Positions 26,804 through 33,588 of a DNA stretch of 33,956 nt are shown piece after piece. How positions within the stretch are numbered: position 1 is the stretch's first letter; each line of letters begins with the position of its first letter. The stretch spans positions 1 to 33,956 of the forward strand of contig JANTFX010000023.1 in the NCBI GenBank assembly GCA_024763215.1, given 5' to 3'. This stretch comes from Candidatus Krumholzibacteriia bacterium (GTDB lineage: Bacteria; Krumholzibacteriota; Krumholzibacteriia; LZORAL124-64-63). Below the pieces are notes generated by a model, which was not told the DNA's origin, did no database searches, and was given only the letters and a program-made list of their open reading frames with translations. The translations under genes and the position numbers were made by a program.

Positions 26804-27565
26804 ATGATCCCCAGTTTCTTGTCTCGCACGGATCCGCCCTCCCTGTTCACGGCCCGCCTGGTCCTGGCCCTCGCGCTGCTGGGTGCTCTGGCCTGCGCGG
26901 AACAGGCCGCCGCGGCCACGGTCGAGATCACCGGGCCCGCCGGGGCCGAAGTGCTGCTGGACGGCGCCCCCGTGGGCTTTTTGCCCCTGTCCGGGCCGGT
27001 GACGGTGACGCCGGGACGCCACGAGGTTCGCTGCGACCTTCCCGGTTACACCCGCTACCGGGAGCCGATCCTGCTGGAGCACGAAGACGACCGGTTGCTG
27101 CTGACCATCCGCCTGACCCCCCTGCGCCTGCGCACCGCCATCGGCAGCAACCTGTTGCTGGCCGGGCTGGGCCAGCACTACCTGGGCCACGGCACGCGGG
27201 GCTGGCTGTACAACGCCGCCGAGGCCGGCGGCCTGCTGACCGCCCTGGCCGGCGAGATCAAACGCAGCGATTATCGCAAGGATTACCTCCTGCTGCGCGG
27301 CCGCTACAACCAGGCCATCAACGCCGACGACATCGCCACCTTTTCCGCTGCCATGGACAAGGCCTATTCCGATATGGAGGACATGGAGACCTTGCGCAAC
27401 ATGGGCCTGGCCGTCGCCGGCGGCGCGGTGCTGATCAGCATGCTGGATGCCTGGCTCTCGTTTCCCGCGGTGACCGCCGGGGCAGGCCCCCTGCCGGTCA
27501 TCGACCAACAAGCCGCGACCGACCCGCAGCCCGCGGTGCACGCCGCCCTGCGCCTGGGCTTTTGA
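26804..27565 (+). CDS. PEGA-domain / DUF5683-like envelope protein
   Basis: 253 residues. The N-terminal signal region ends near AEQAAAA (about residue 38). A PEGA domain follows (about 39-105): VEITGPAGAEVLLDGAPVGFLPL, then VTVTPGRHEVRCDLPGY. Next is a membrane-associated segment like DUF5683 (LLLAGLGQHYLGHGTRGWLY, AAEAGGLL) and a second hydrophobic stretch (MGLAVAGGAVLISML). PEGA domains bind or display at the cell surface; the exact role here is unknown. The ATG at 26804 gives a proper signal region; the longer frame from 26714 is not convincing. It precedes the Ig-like lipoprotein by 23 bp, probably in one operon. Confidence 0.75.
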   Translation: MIPSFLSRTDPPSLFTARLVLALALLGALACAEQAAAATVEITGPAGAEVLLDGAPVGFLPLSGPVTVTPGRHEVRCDLPGYTRYREPILLEHEDDRLLLTIRLTPLRLRTAIGSNLLLAGLGQHYLGHGTRGWLYNAAEAGGLLTALAGEIKRSDYRKDYLLLRGRYNQAINADDIATFSAAMDKAYSDMEDMETLRNMGLAVAGGAVLISMLDAWLSFPAVTAGAGPLPVIDQQAATDPQPAVHAALRLGF

Positions 27566-27588
27566 CCCCGAAAAGGAGTCTGCGCAAC

Positions 27589-29388
27589 ATGCCTCGATCC
27601 CGTACTTCGACCTGCCTGTGGCTCGCCCTCGGATTTGTCGCCGTCCTGGCCATCCTGCCCGGCTGCGAGAGCAAACCCTCGGCTCCGGTCTTCAACAACC
27701 CCTTCGATCCCAGCGGGCCCTACGGCGGCGACCCCCTGCAGCTGAGCGCCAACGTGGTCGACGGCGGCATCCTCCTGCTGTGGAACCAGCCCCAGGGCTA
27801 CGGGATCACCACCTACGACATCAGCCACAGCTTCGATGCGGCCAGCGGTTTCGATTACGTGGCCACCGTGGACGCCACGTCGGCCCCGACCAACCAGTTC
27901 ACCTACCCCGACCCCGACCCGACCAGCGTCCACTACTTCAAGGTCCAGGCCTTCAACGAGAGCGGGAGCTTCACCCTCGTCGCCGACCTGCCCCCCACCT
28001 TCGTGGCCACCGGACCGGCCCTGGCCGTCAACGGCGATCCCGTCGGCAAGAAGGTCCCCTCGCGCCAGGTCCTGCTGACGGTCACGGTCTCCTCCCAGGA
28101 CAGCATCCTGATCGCCGCCAGCGCTGATTTTTCCGATGCCCGCAGCTACCCCGTGGCCACACCCGGCGTGGGCCAGGACATCCTGTGGGAGCTACCCCCG
28201 GCCGCCCAGGGCGATACCCTGACCCTGTTCGCCAAGGGCTACACGGGATCCTTCGCCTCGGCGATCACCGTGCGGGATTTGATCGTGGACTTCGCCCCCG
28301 GCTTCAACGTCATCGGCAAGCCGGCCACGGTTCCGACCCGCCAGGTGGATCTGGCCATCGATACGGCCGGAGTGCAGCAGATGCGGTTCGCCCTCGACGA
28401 GGATGATCTGGCCGGCGCCGCCTGGCTGCCTGCCGATTCGACCCTGACGGGATTCGTCCTGGGTCCTTCGGCCGTACCCCAGACCATCCACGGTGAATTC
28501 CAGGGCGACTTCGGATTCAACGCCACCTCGACCTGGGACGTCGCGCCCGATCTGCTGCAGGACACCTCCTTCGCGCTCGAGCTCCCGGACGGCGACGTGA
28601 CCTCCGCGACCACGGTAACCGGCATCAACCAGGCCGGCGCGACGTTGATGCGCTTCAGCACCCGGCCCGATTTCCTCGGCGCCCCATGGCGGGATTACGC
28701 CGATACCACCGCCATCACCCTGGACGAGGCCGAGGGCCTGCAGACCATCTACGCCCAGTACCGCAACGACTGGGCCGATTCGGACATCCTGACCGATACG
28801 GTGGTCCACGTCCTGCAGCCGGTCACCGTCGGTTTCCTGGCGCCCCTGGACGGCCAGGTCGTCCTGGGCGGGGTGCCCCTGCAGATCCAGGGTCACAGCA
28901 ACGGTTCCCAGGGCAAGGCGGCGATCGATTCGGTGGCGGTCGATCTGGGCGACGGCAACGGCTTCCAGCCGGTCAGCGGCACCGACCCCTGGTCCTACCT
29001 GTGGGATGTGCCGCGCTTCGACGCCGACACCCCCCTGACCCTGCGCGCCCGGGCCTGGGCCGCGGATGATTCGGCCACGGCGGTCATCGGCGTGACGGTG
29101 ACCCAGCTGGTCGTGGCCATCGGGGACCCGATCGACGGGGCCGAGCTGGCCGCCGATACGGACGTGACCATCGCCGGCACGGCCGCCGGCCTGCTCGGCG
29201 GTCCGGCCATCGACCGGGTCACCGTGGCCGTCGACGGCCAGATCCTCACGGCCACCGGCACCGACATCTGGTCCGCCGATTGGCACACCCCCGCGGTCAC
29301 CGCGGTGACGCCCTACACCATCTCGGCCACCGTGTGGGCCGGCCAGGACAGCCTGTCCACGCAGATCGGCGTCACCGTCACTCCTTAG
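27589..29388 (+). CDS. Large Ig-like/FN3 surface lipoprotein
   Basis: 599 residues with a lipobox (ILPGC, Cys26) followed by an ExK-rich start. An FN3-like domain (about 45-135; GILLLWNQPQGYGITTYDI, then VHYFKVQAFNESGSF) is followed by three related beta-sandwich segments (about 140-400). The C-terminus has two tandem Big_9-type Ig domains: FLAPLDGQVVLGGVPLQIQG with AIDSVAVDLGDG, and AIGDPIDGAELAADTDVTIA with AIDRVTVAVDG. AAAAGGAG precedes the ATG. No enzymatic motif is seen; adhesion or surface structure is inferred. It lacks the SxGSxKALF tail of the downstream family. Confidence 0.85.
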   Translation: MPRSRTSTCLWLALGFVAVLAILPGCESKPSAPVFNNPFDPSGPYGGDPLQLSANVVDGGILLLWNQPQGYGITTYDISHSFDAASGFDYVATVDATSAPTNQFTYPDPDPTSVHYFKVQAFNESGSFTLVADLPPTFVATGPALAVNGDPVGKKVPSRQVLLTVTVSSQDSILIAASADFSDARSYPVATPGVGQDILWELPPAAQGDTLTLFAKGYTGSFASAITVRDLIVDFAPGFNVIGKPATVPTRQVDLAIDTAGVQQMRFALDEDDLAGAAWLPADSTLTGFVLGPSAVPQTIHGEFQGDFGFNATSTWDVAPDLLQDTSFALELPDGDVTSATTVTGINQAGATLMRFSTRPDFLGAPWRDYADTTAITLDEAEGLQTIYAQYRNDWADSDILTDTVVHVLQPVTVGFLAPLDGQVVLGGVPLQIQGHSNGSQGKAAIDSVAVDLGDGNGFQPVSGTDPWSYLWDVPRFDADTPLTLRARAWAADDSATAVIGVTVTQLVVAIGDPIDGAELAADTDVTIAGTAAGLLGGPAIDRVTVAVDGQILTATGTDIWSADWHTPAVTAVTPYTISATVWAGQDSLSTQIGVTVTP

Positions 29389-29412
29389 ACAGGATCAACC
29401 GGACAAAAGCAA

Positions 29413-29440
29413 GCGGCCCGCAACTCAAGTTGCGGGCCGC
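29413..29440. terminator. Bidirectional terminator between the lipoprotein gene and paralogue A1
   Basis: A 13-base perfect inverted repeat (GCGGCCCGCAACT and its complement) with a 2-base centre, effectively a 12-bp stem with a 4-nt loop. It lies between convergent genes, with a short T-rich stretch on the minus-strand side (TTGCTTTTG). Confidence 0.8.
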
Positions 29441-29501
29441 CGATTTATCGTGACGAGGGGCAGCTCGTCAGAATGTATGCTTGCTCACCTTGCCGAACAC
29501 C

Positions 29502-30119
29502 CTACCTGAACAGAGCCTTGATCGAACCCATGCTCGCCGCCTCGGTGTCGACGATGGTGCTGGGCGGCTCGGTCTTGCCGTCCCAGACCTCGTCATAACC
29601 GGGCAACAGGGTGCCGCTGGTGGTGCTGGTTCCGCTCAGGAAGGCCCAGTGCAGCTGGTCTTCGGGAGCCATGTCGTTCAGCCGCGCACCGCCGACCCAG
29701 TCCAGGTAGCCCGAAACCGATCCGGGGCCGAACGGGGGCACGAACTGGCTCAAGCTGGTGAAGTTCCCCACCAGGATAGCCGTCCCGTCGGTGAAGGTGG
29801 CCGGGTTCGTGTAGTCGGCCGCGGTCCCGGCATCCTGGTAGATGGTCACGGTCCCGCCGGAAAAAACCCTGCTGATACCGTCGGAAACCAGGGTGACGCC
29901 ATCGACCACCAGGGTGAATTCGTAACTCGCGAAATCCAGGGGGATGGGCGAGTCGATGGGAGCGGGATCGTACATCACACTGTACATGGTCAGCACGCCG
30001 CCGGCCGTGCTCGGCATCATGGCCTGGCCGTTGAAGTCGAACAATTGCTGCGCCGATGCCCCCAGAGGTAGGGCCGCCACGGCCAGCACGATCAGGAGTC
30101 CTTTCATCATTGTCTTCAT
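29502..30119 (-). CDS. Secreted paralogue A1 with SxGSxKALF C-terminus
   Basis: 205 residues of unknown family. Signal peptide about 1-23 (VLAVAALPLGASAQQ), then QLFDFNGQAMMPSTAGG, YEFTLVVDGVTL, SGGTVTIYQDAGTAADY, ATFTDGTAILVGNFTSLS and a final ASMGSIKALFR. GGGAGGATAC precedes the ATG. It shares its plan with A2 and, more weakly, with the B proteins. It is the last gene of the B1-A1 pair, followed by the bidirectional terminator. A beta-rich secreted or surface protein is inferred from composition. Confidence 0.85.
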   Translation of the reverse strand: MKTMMKGLLIVLAVAALPLGASAQQLFDFNGQAMMPSTAGGVLTMYSVMYDPAPIDSPIPLDFASYEFTLVVDGVTLVSDGISRVFSGGTVTIYQDAGTAADYTNPATFTDGTAILVGNFTSLSQFVPPFGPGSVSGYLDWVGGARLNDMAPEDQLHWAFLSGTSTTSGTLLPGYDEVWDGKTEPPSTIVDTEAASMGSIKALFR

Positions 30120-30152
30120 CTGTATCCTCCCATACCCGCTTGCGGGGATCGT

Positions 30153-30818
30153 CTACTTGAAGAGCGCCTTGACGGAGCCCCAACTGGCCGTTTCGGTATC
30201 AACCGCGGAATCGATCTCGAAAGTACCGTCGACCTGGATCCAGTACCCTTCGGGGATCTGGGCCCCGGCATCCAGGGTGAAAGCGCCGCCCCAGGTGTAA
30301 ACGCAGTTGGTGCAGTACTCGTTGATGATGGAGCCGGAAATCCCATCCAGATTACCCTCGAAGGATCCGTAAGCACCGCTGGCATCGAAGTACATGGTGA
30401 AGCTCGTGAAAGCCCCCCTGAAAAACAGCGACCCCTCGGTGAACGTGCCGGGCGAGGTGGCGTTGGGCGGGTTGATGCCCCAGTCGGCGTTCATGGCGGG
30501 ATCCTCGTAGATGTCCATGTACCCACCGGTGAAATTGATGATGGTGTAGCCGCCTGCGTCCACGGGCCCGTCGCTGATCAAGCCGTAGATGTGCAGGGTC
30601 ACTTCCTCGGTGGTCAGATCAACGCCGAAAGCGGGATCGATGCCGTCGGCCACGCTGGTGATGATCAACTCGTCACCGGCAGCCTTGAGCGGCCCCGCAG
30701 CTTTTTCCCAGCCGTACCCGAGGTAATCCACGGTGTAGACCTGCGCGTAAACAGGAAGCGCGGCGAGGAGAACCAGCAAGGCGCCCAGCAAGATTTGCGG
30801 GCCTAGCGAATGTTTCAT
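30153..30818 (-). CDS. Secreted paralogue B1 with SxGSxKALF C-terminus and CxxC
   Basis: 221 residues of unknown family. The signal peptide ends near LPVYAQ. Features are VDYLGYGWEKAAGPL, AGDELIITSVADGIDPAFGV, FTGGYMDIYEDPAMNADWGI, GSLFFRGAFTSFTMYFDASG, a conserved YCTNCVYTWGGAF (CxxC), and the terminal TASWGSVKALFK. The ATG at 30818 follows GGAGGGACGCAAC; the longer frame adds only leader sequence. It heads the B1-A1 pair with a promoter-palindrome at 30882-30921. The CxxC may form a disulfide or bind metal, which is inference. Confidence 0.87.
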   Translation of the reverse strand: MKHSLGPQILLGALLVLLAALPVYAQVYTVDYLGYGWEKAAGPLKAAGDELIITSVADGIDPAFGVDLTTEEVTLHIYGLISDGPVDAGGYTIINFTGGYMDIYEDPAMNADWGINPPNATSPGTFTEGSLFFRGAFTSFTMYFDASGAYGSFEGNLDGISGSIINEYCTNCVYTWGGAFTLDAGAQIPEGYWIQVDGTFEIDSAVDTETASWGSVKALFK

Positions 30819-30881
30819 GTTGCGTCCCTCCGGGCTGAACAAGTAGCTCGTCTATCGGTCAGGATTCACATAGGGCGATTT

Positions 30882-30902
30882 GTGGTACTCGGACTGTACC
30901 AC
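30882..30902 (-). promoter_or_regulatory. Perfect palindrome over the B1 promoter (putative operator)
   Basis: GTGGTAC-N7-GTACCAC, a 21-bp inverted repeat spanning the -10 and predicted start site of the B1-A1 promoter. This is the classical position for a repressor operator. The same sequence was not found before B2 or B3. Confidence 0.45.
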
Positions 30903-30921
30903 GGGAAAGTTCGAAAATCAA
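30893..30921 (-). promoter_or_regulatory. Putative promoter of the B1-A1 pair
   Basis: Minus-strand -35 TTGATT (30916-30921), 17-bp spacer, -10 TACAGT (30893-30898). The start near 30886 leaves a leader of about 68 nt. The region upstream, to about 30998, is strikingly AT-rich (runs of A and T) compared with the rest of the window, like an UP-element or bent DNA. Confidence 0.5.
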
Positions 30922-30998
30922 AGATATTCCGAAAAAAAAAGAGGATTCTTTGTAACTTAAAAACAAAATTTTCCACAATAATGAAAACATGTCAGCAA

Positions 30999-31026
30999 AT
31001 AGGCCCCGACCAAAGCCGGGGCCTAT
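30999..31026 (-). terminator. Terminator after paralogue A2
   Basis: A 10-bp stem (ATAGGCCCCG with its complement) and 8-nt loop, 24 bp after the A2 stop in the minus direction, followed by TTT and an AT-rich stretch. Confidence 0.75.
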
Positions 31027-31050
31027 CCTGAAACGAGTGGCAGGGGGCGC

Positions 31051-31668
31051 CTACTGGAACAGCGCCTTGACCGAACCGAAGGACATGGCCGCATCGTCCA
31101 CGATGGGCTCGCGGGGCTCGATCTTGCCGTCCCACTGCTCGTCGAAGCCGGGCAGGGTCTGGTTCACGCCGTTGTTGGTGCCGCTGAAGAAGCCCCAGTC
31201 CGTCTGGTCCTGCGGGGCGATGTCATCCAGGCGGGTCCCGCCGCTCCAGTCCACCGAACCGGTCACCGAACCGATCCCCGTGGGGAACAAGGTGCGGCTC
31301 AAGGCGGTGATGGTCCCGACGAGGATCGCCGTGCCGTCGGTGAACGTGGGCAGGTTGCCGAAGTCCGCCGCGGTCAGATCATCCTGGTACAGGGTCACCG
31401 TGCCGCCGGAGTAGTGCTGGGTGAAACCGTCGGCATCCAGGACCAGATCCGTCACCACCAGGGTGAACTCGTAGTCGGCGAAATCCAGCGGGATCGGGGT
31501 CGTGGCCGGAGAGGCGTCGAACACCTGGCTGTACATGGTCAGGGCGCCACCCACCCCGCCGGGCAGGACGGCCTGACCGTTGAAATCGAAAAGCTGCTGG
31601 GCCGATGCGGCCAGAGGCAGGGCGACCACCGCGAGCACCACCAGCGAAACCTTGAGCATTGTCCTCAT
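31051..31668 (-). CDS. Secreted paralogue A2 with SxGSxKALF C-terminus
   Basis: 205 residues, same length as A1. Signal peptide VVLAVVALPLAASAQQ, then LFDFNGQAVLPGGVGG, FADYEFTLVVTDLVLD, SGGTVTLYQDDLTAADF, TFTDGTAILVGTITALS, VDWSGGTRLDDIAPQDQ and a final MSFGSVKALFQ. The start at 31668 has CGGAGG upstream; an in-frame start at 31707 would overlap the B2 stop and lacks a signal. It lies 38 bp after B2 and is followed by a terminator at 30999-31026. Confidence 0.85.
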   Translation of the reverse strand: MRTMLKVSLVVLAVVALPLAASAQQLFDFNGQAVLPGGVGGALTMYSQVFDASPATTPIPLDFADYEFTLVVTDLVLDADGFTQHYSGGTVTLYQDDLTAADFGNLPTFTDGTAILVGTITALSRTLFPTGIGSVTGSVDWSGGTRLDDIAPQDQTDWGFFSGTNNGVNQTLPGFDEQWDGKIEPREPIVDDAAMSFGSVKALFQ

Positions 31669-31706
31669 GTTGTTACCTCCGAATATCACGGGCTCCCCCG
31701 GTATCA

Positions 31707-32366
31707 CTAGTTGAACAGGGCCTTGACGGAGCCCCAGCTGGTTGTCTCGTTATCAACCGCGGAATCGATCTCGAACGTGCCGTCCATCTGCAGGTCATAC
31801 CCCTCGGGGATCTGGGCCCCCGCTCCCATGGAGAAAGCCCCGCCCCAGGTGTACACGCAGTTGCTGCAGTAGGCGTTGATGATGGACCCGTCGACACCGT
31901 CCAGGTTCCCCTCGAACGAACCGCTGGTGCCGGCCGCATCGAAGTACATGGTGAAGCTGGTGAACGAGCCCCGGAAGAACAGGCTGCCGTCGCTGAAGGT
32001 CGAAGGCGACGTGGGGTTGGGCGGGTTGATGCCCCAGTCGGCGTTCATGGCCGGATCCTCATAGATCTCCATGGTGCCGCCGGTGTAGTTGACCACGTAA
32101 TACCCGCCCATGTCCTGCTGGCCGGTGCTGACCAGGCCGAAGATGTGCAGGGTGAGTTCCTCGGTCCCCAGATCCACCCCGAAGGCCGGATCCACATTGT
32201 CGCTGATGCAGGTGATCACCAGCTCGTCGCCGGCGTCACTGGGCAGCATGCCGCCGGTCTCCCAGCCGTAGCCGAGATAATCCACCGCATAGACCTGCCC
32301 CAGGGCGGGGACCGCCATCAACGCCAGGCCGATGACCAGCGCATACCGGATCAATGATTTGTGCAT
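31707..32366 (-). CDS. Secreted paralogue B2 with SxGSxKALF C-terminus and CxxC
   Basis: 219 residues. Signal peptide ALVIGLALMAVPALGQ, then VDYLGYGWETGGMLPSDAGD, ELTLHIFGLVSTGQQDMGG, MEIYEDPAMNADWGINPPNP, SLFFRGSFTSFTMYFDAAG, YCSNCVYTWGGAF and the terminal TTSWGSVKALFN. It is clearly closest to B1; long stretches are identical. The start at 32366 (MHKSLIRY) is set by the signal peptide; the frame extends upstream without a signal. Its leader is structured and its promoter lies at 32482-32510. Confidence 0.87.
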   Translation of the reverse strand: MHKSLIRYALVIGLALMAVPALGQVYAVDYLGYGWETGGMLPSDAGDELVITCISDNVDPAFGVDLGTEELTLHIFGLVSTGQQDMGGYYVVNYTGGTMEIYEDPAMNADWGINPPNPTSPSTFSDGSLFFRGSFTSFTMYFDAAGTSGSFEGNLDGVDGSIINAYCSNCVYTWGGAFSMGAGAQIPEGYDLQMDGTFEIDSAVDNETTSWGSVKALFN

Positions 32367-32412
32367 GTCTGAAACCCCCAGATCTTCTTGTTCCGCAAAA
32401 TGCAGGCCCCCG

Positions 32413-32476
32413 GCACCGTGGCCTCGCCACTGGTGCTCTGATGTTCGGGACCTCGAGGTTTTTTTCAGGCGAGGTC
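32413..32476 (-). promoter_or_regulatory. Structured 5' leader of the B2-A2 transcript
   Basis: Two hairpins lie between the predicted B2 start site and the ATG. One is a 7-bp stem (GACCTCG, 32449-32455 with 32470-32476) at the very 5' end of the transcript. The other is a 10-bp stem with one bulge and a 3-nt loop (32413-32436). No known riboswitch consensus was recognised. A 5'-terminal hairpin often protects mRNA from decay. Confidence 0.4.
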
Positions 32477-32481
32477 TATGC

Positions 32482-32510
32482 ATCTTACCACCGAATCCCT
32501 CCCGTGGCAA
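32482..32510 (-). promoter_or_regulatory. Putative promoter of the B2-A2 pair
   Basis: Minus-strand -35 TTGCCA (32505-32510), 17-bp spacer, -10 TAAGAT (32482-32487). The predicted start near 32475 coincides with the base of the first leader hairpin. Confidence 0.55.
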
Positions 32511-32512
32511 GG

Positions 32513-32537
32513 CTTTTCGAGAATTATTCTCGAAAAG
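32513..32537. promoter_or_regulatory. Perfect 25-bp palindrome abutting the B2 -35 element
   Basis: CTTTTCGAGAAT-T-ATTCTCGAAAAG: 12-bp arms around one base, ending 2 bp upstream of the -35. It is AT-rich and lacks a following T-run, so an operator or activator site is more likely than a terminator, although it could also end B3 transcription. Confidence 0.5.
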
Positions 32538-32629
32538 AATGAAGAGTTCCGCAATTAAAACCGCGTAACTTCAATTTCATGACCCTCTTTAACCCGGAAC
32601 TCCCCAGGAAAATTATTTTTTTTGCCGGA

Positions 32630-33295
32630 TCAGTTGCTGAACAAGGCCTTCACCGAACCCCAACTGGCCGTTTCGGTCGCCACGGTCGAGTCGATCTGAA
32701 AGCCGCCGTCGGTTTGCAGATCATAACCCGCGGGGTTCTGCGCCCCGGCTCCGGAAAGGAACGCTCCGGCCCAGGTGTAGACGCAATCGCTGCAGCTGCC
32801 GTCGATCATCGTCCCATCCAGGGCGCTGAGGGTCCCCTCGAAGGTGCCGTAACCACCGGGGGCGAAGTAAAGGGTGAAGCTGGAAAACTCCCCCCGGAAA
32901 AACAGCTCGCCATCGGTGAAGGTCGCCGGTGAAACGGCGTTGGGCGGGTTGAGGCCCCAGTCCGCGTCCTGGGACCCGTCCTGGTAGATTTCCAACATGC
33001 CGCCGGTGTAATGGATCACCGTGGTCGAACCATCGAGAACCTCACCCGTGCTGATCAGGCCGCCGGCATGGAAGGTCAACTCGTAGGCGCCCAAATCCAC
33101 CTCGAACACCGGATCCGCGTTGCTGGCCACCGCCACGAGGGTCAGCTCATCGCCCGCGTTGCTCGGCAGAAGCCCGCCCGTCTCGAAGGCGTAGCCGATG
33201 TAATCGATGTTGGCCATTTGCGCCCCCGCGGGCAAGGCAGCGGCCACCGTCAGCAACACCGCCAGCACGCACTTGCTCAATCCCAACCTGTCCAT
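32630..33295 (-). CDS. Secreted paralogue B3 with SxGSxKALF C-terminus and CxxC
   Basis: 221 residues, the most diverged B copy. Signal peptide LAVLLTVAAALPAGAQ, then IDYIGYAFETGGLLPSNAGD, GAYELTFHAGGLISTGEVL, IHYTGGMLEIYQDGSQDADW, LFFRGEFSSFTLYFAPGG, SCSDCVYTWAGAF and the terminal TASWGSVKALFSN, with one extra residue after the usual end. AGGAATTGG-like GGAAGGATT precedes the ATG at 33295; the upstream frame has no signal. It has its own promoter at 33454-33482 and a leader of about 150 nt. There is no A partner directly after it. Confidence 0.86.
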   Translation of the reverse strand: MDRLGLSKCVLAVLLTVAAALPAGAQMANIDYIGYAFETGGLLPSNAGDELTLVAVASNADPVFEVDLGAYELTFHAGGLISTGEVLDGSTTVIHYTGGMLEIYQDGSQDADWGLNPPNAVSPATFTDGELFFRGEFSSFTLYFAPGGYGTFEGTLSALDGTMIDGSCSDCVYTWAGAFLSGAGAQNPAGYDLQTDGGFQIDSTVATETASWGSVKALFSN

Positions 33296-33453
33296 ATCCA
33301 ATCCTTCCCACGTGCACGCATCAACCGGCTCGGGCCGAACCCTGAACCTGCATCCGCGCAGACGGCCCCGGATTTCCACCGGAATGATTTTTCATGCAGC
33401 CTGGAACAGCCACGGGCCTCCCCCGAAACCCGAGCTTGAGGTTAACAGGAATC

Positions 33454-33482
33454 ATTATAAGGTTAAAGTGTCATAAAAGCAA
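33454..33482 (-). promoter_or_regulatory. Putative promoter of paralogue B3
   Basis: Minus-strand -10 TATAAT (33454-33459, perfect), 17-bp spacer, -35 TTGCTT (33477-33482). The leader, about 33296-33447, can close a long-range 7-bp pairing (GCTCGGG with CCCGAGC) and otherwise holds nothing I recognise. Confidence 0.6.
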
Positions 33483-33532
33483 CGGATTTTAAATAAACCA
33501 AGGGGCCCTTGGGGGTCCAGGCGAACCAACCC

Positions 33533-33561
33533 TTGCCACCGGGAGCGGTTCTGCCAATACT
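33533..33561 (+). promoter_or_regulatory. Putative promoter of the candidate selenoprotein gene
   Basis: TTGCCA (33533-33538), 17-bp spacer, AATACT (33556-33561). A start near 33568 would leave a short leader carrying AAAAGGAG 8 nt before the ATG. Confidence 0.5.
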
Positions 33562-33588
33562 GGAGGGAAAGGAAAAGGAGCATCCCCC

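Larger units (their letters stand above)
29502..33295 (-). repeat. Tandem array of five related secreted-protein genes (order B3, B2-A2, B1-A1)
   Basis: Five adjacent minus-strand genes of about 205 (A type) or 220 (B type) codons. A1 and A2 are the same length (205 aa) and B1 and B2 are nearly so. Both B-to-A junctions are short (33 and 38 bp), so a two-gene B-A cassette appears duplicated, with a third, more diverged B copy upstream. A and B types also share a mid-protein core ([FN][ST]GG.[MV].IY[QE]D, then TFT[DE]G, then FTS), so all five look homologous. Confidence 0.85.

Noticed and set aside
32367-33453. Riboswitch (cyclic di-GMP or other) in the long leaders of B2 and B3
   Set aside because: I looked for conserved cores such as those of c-di-GMP riboswitches and saw none; only simple hairpins are present.
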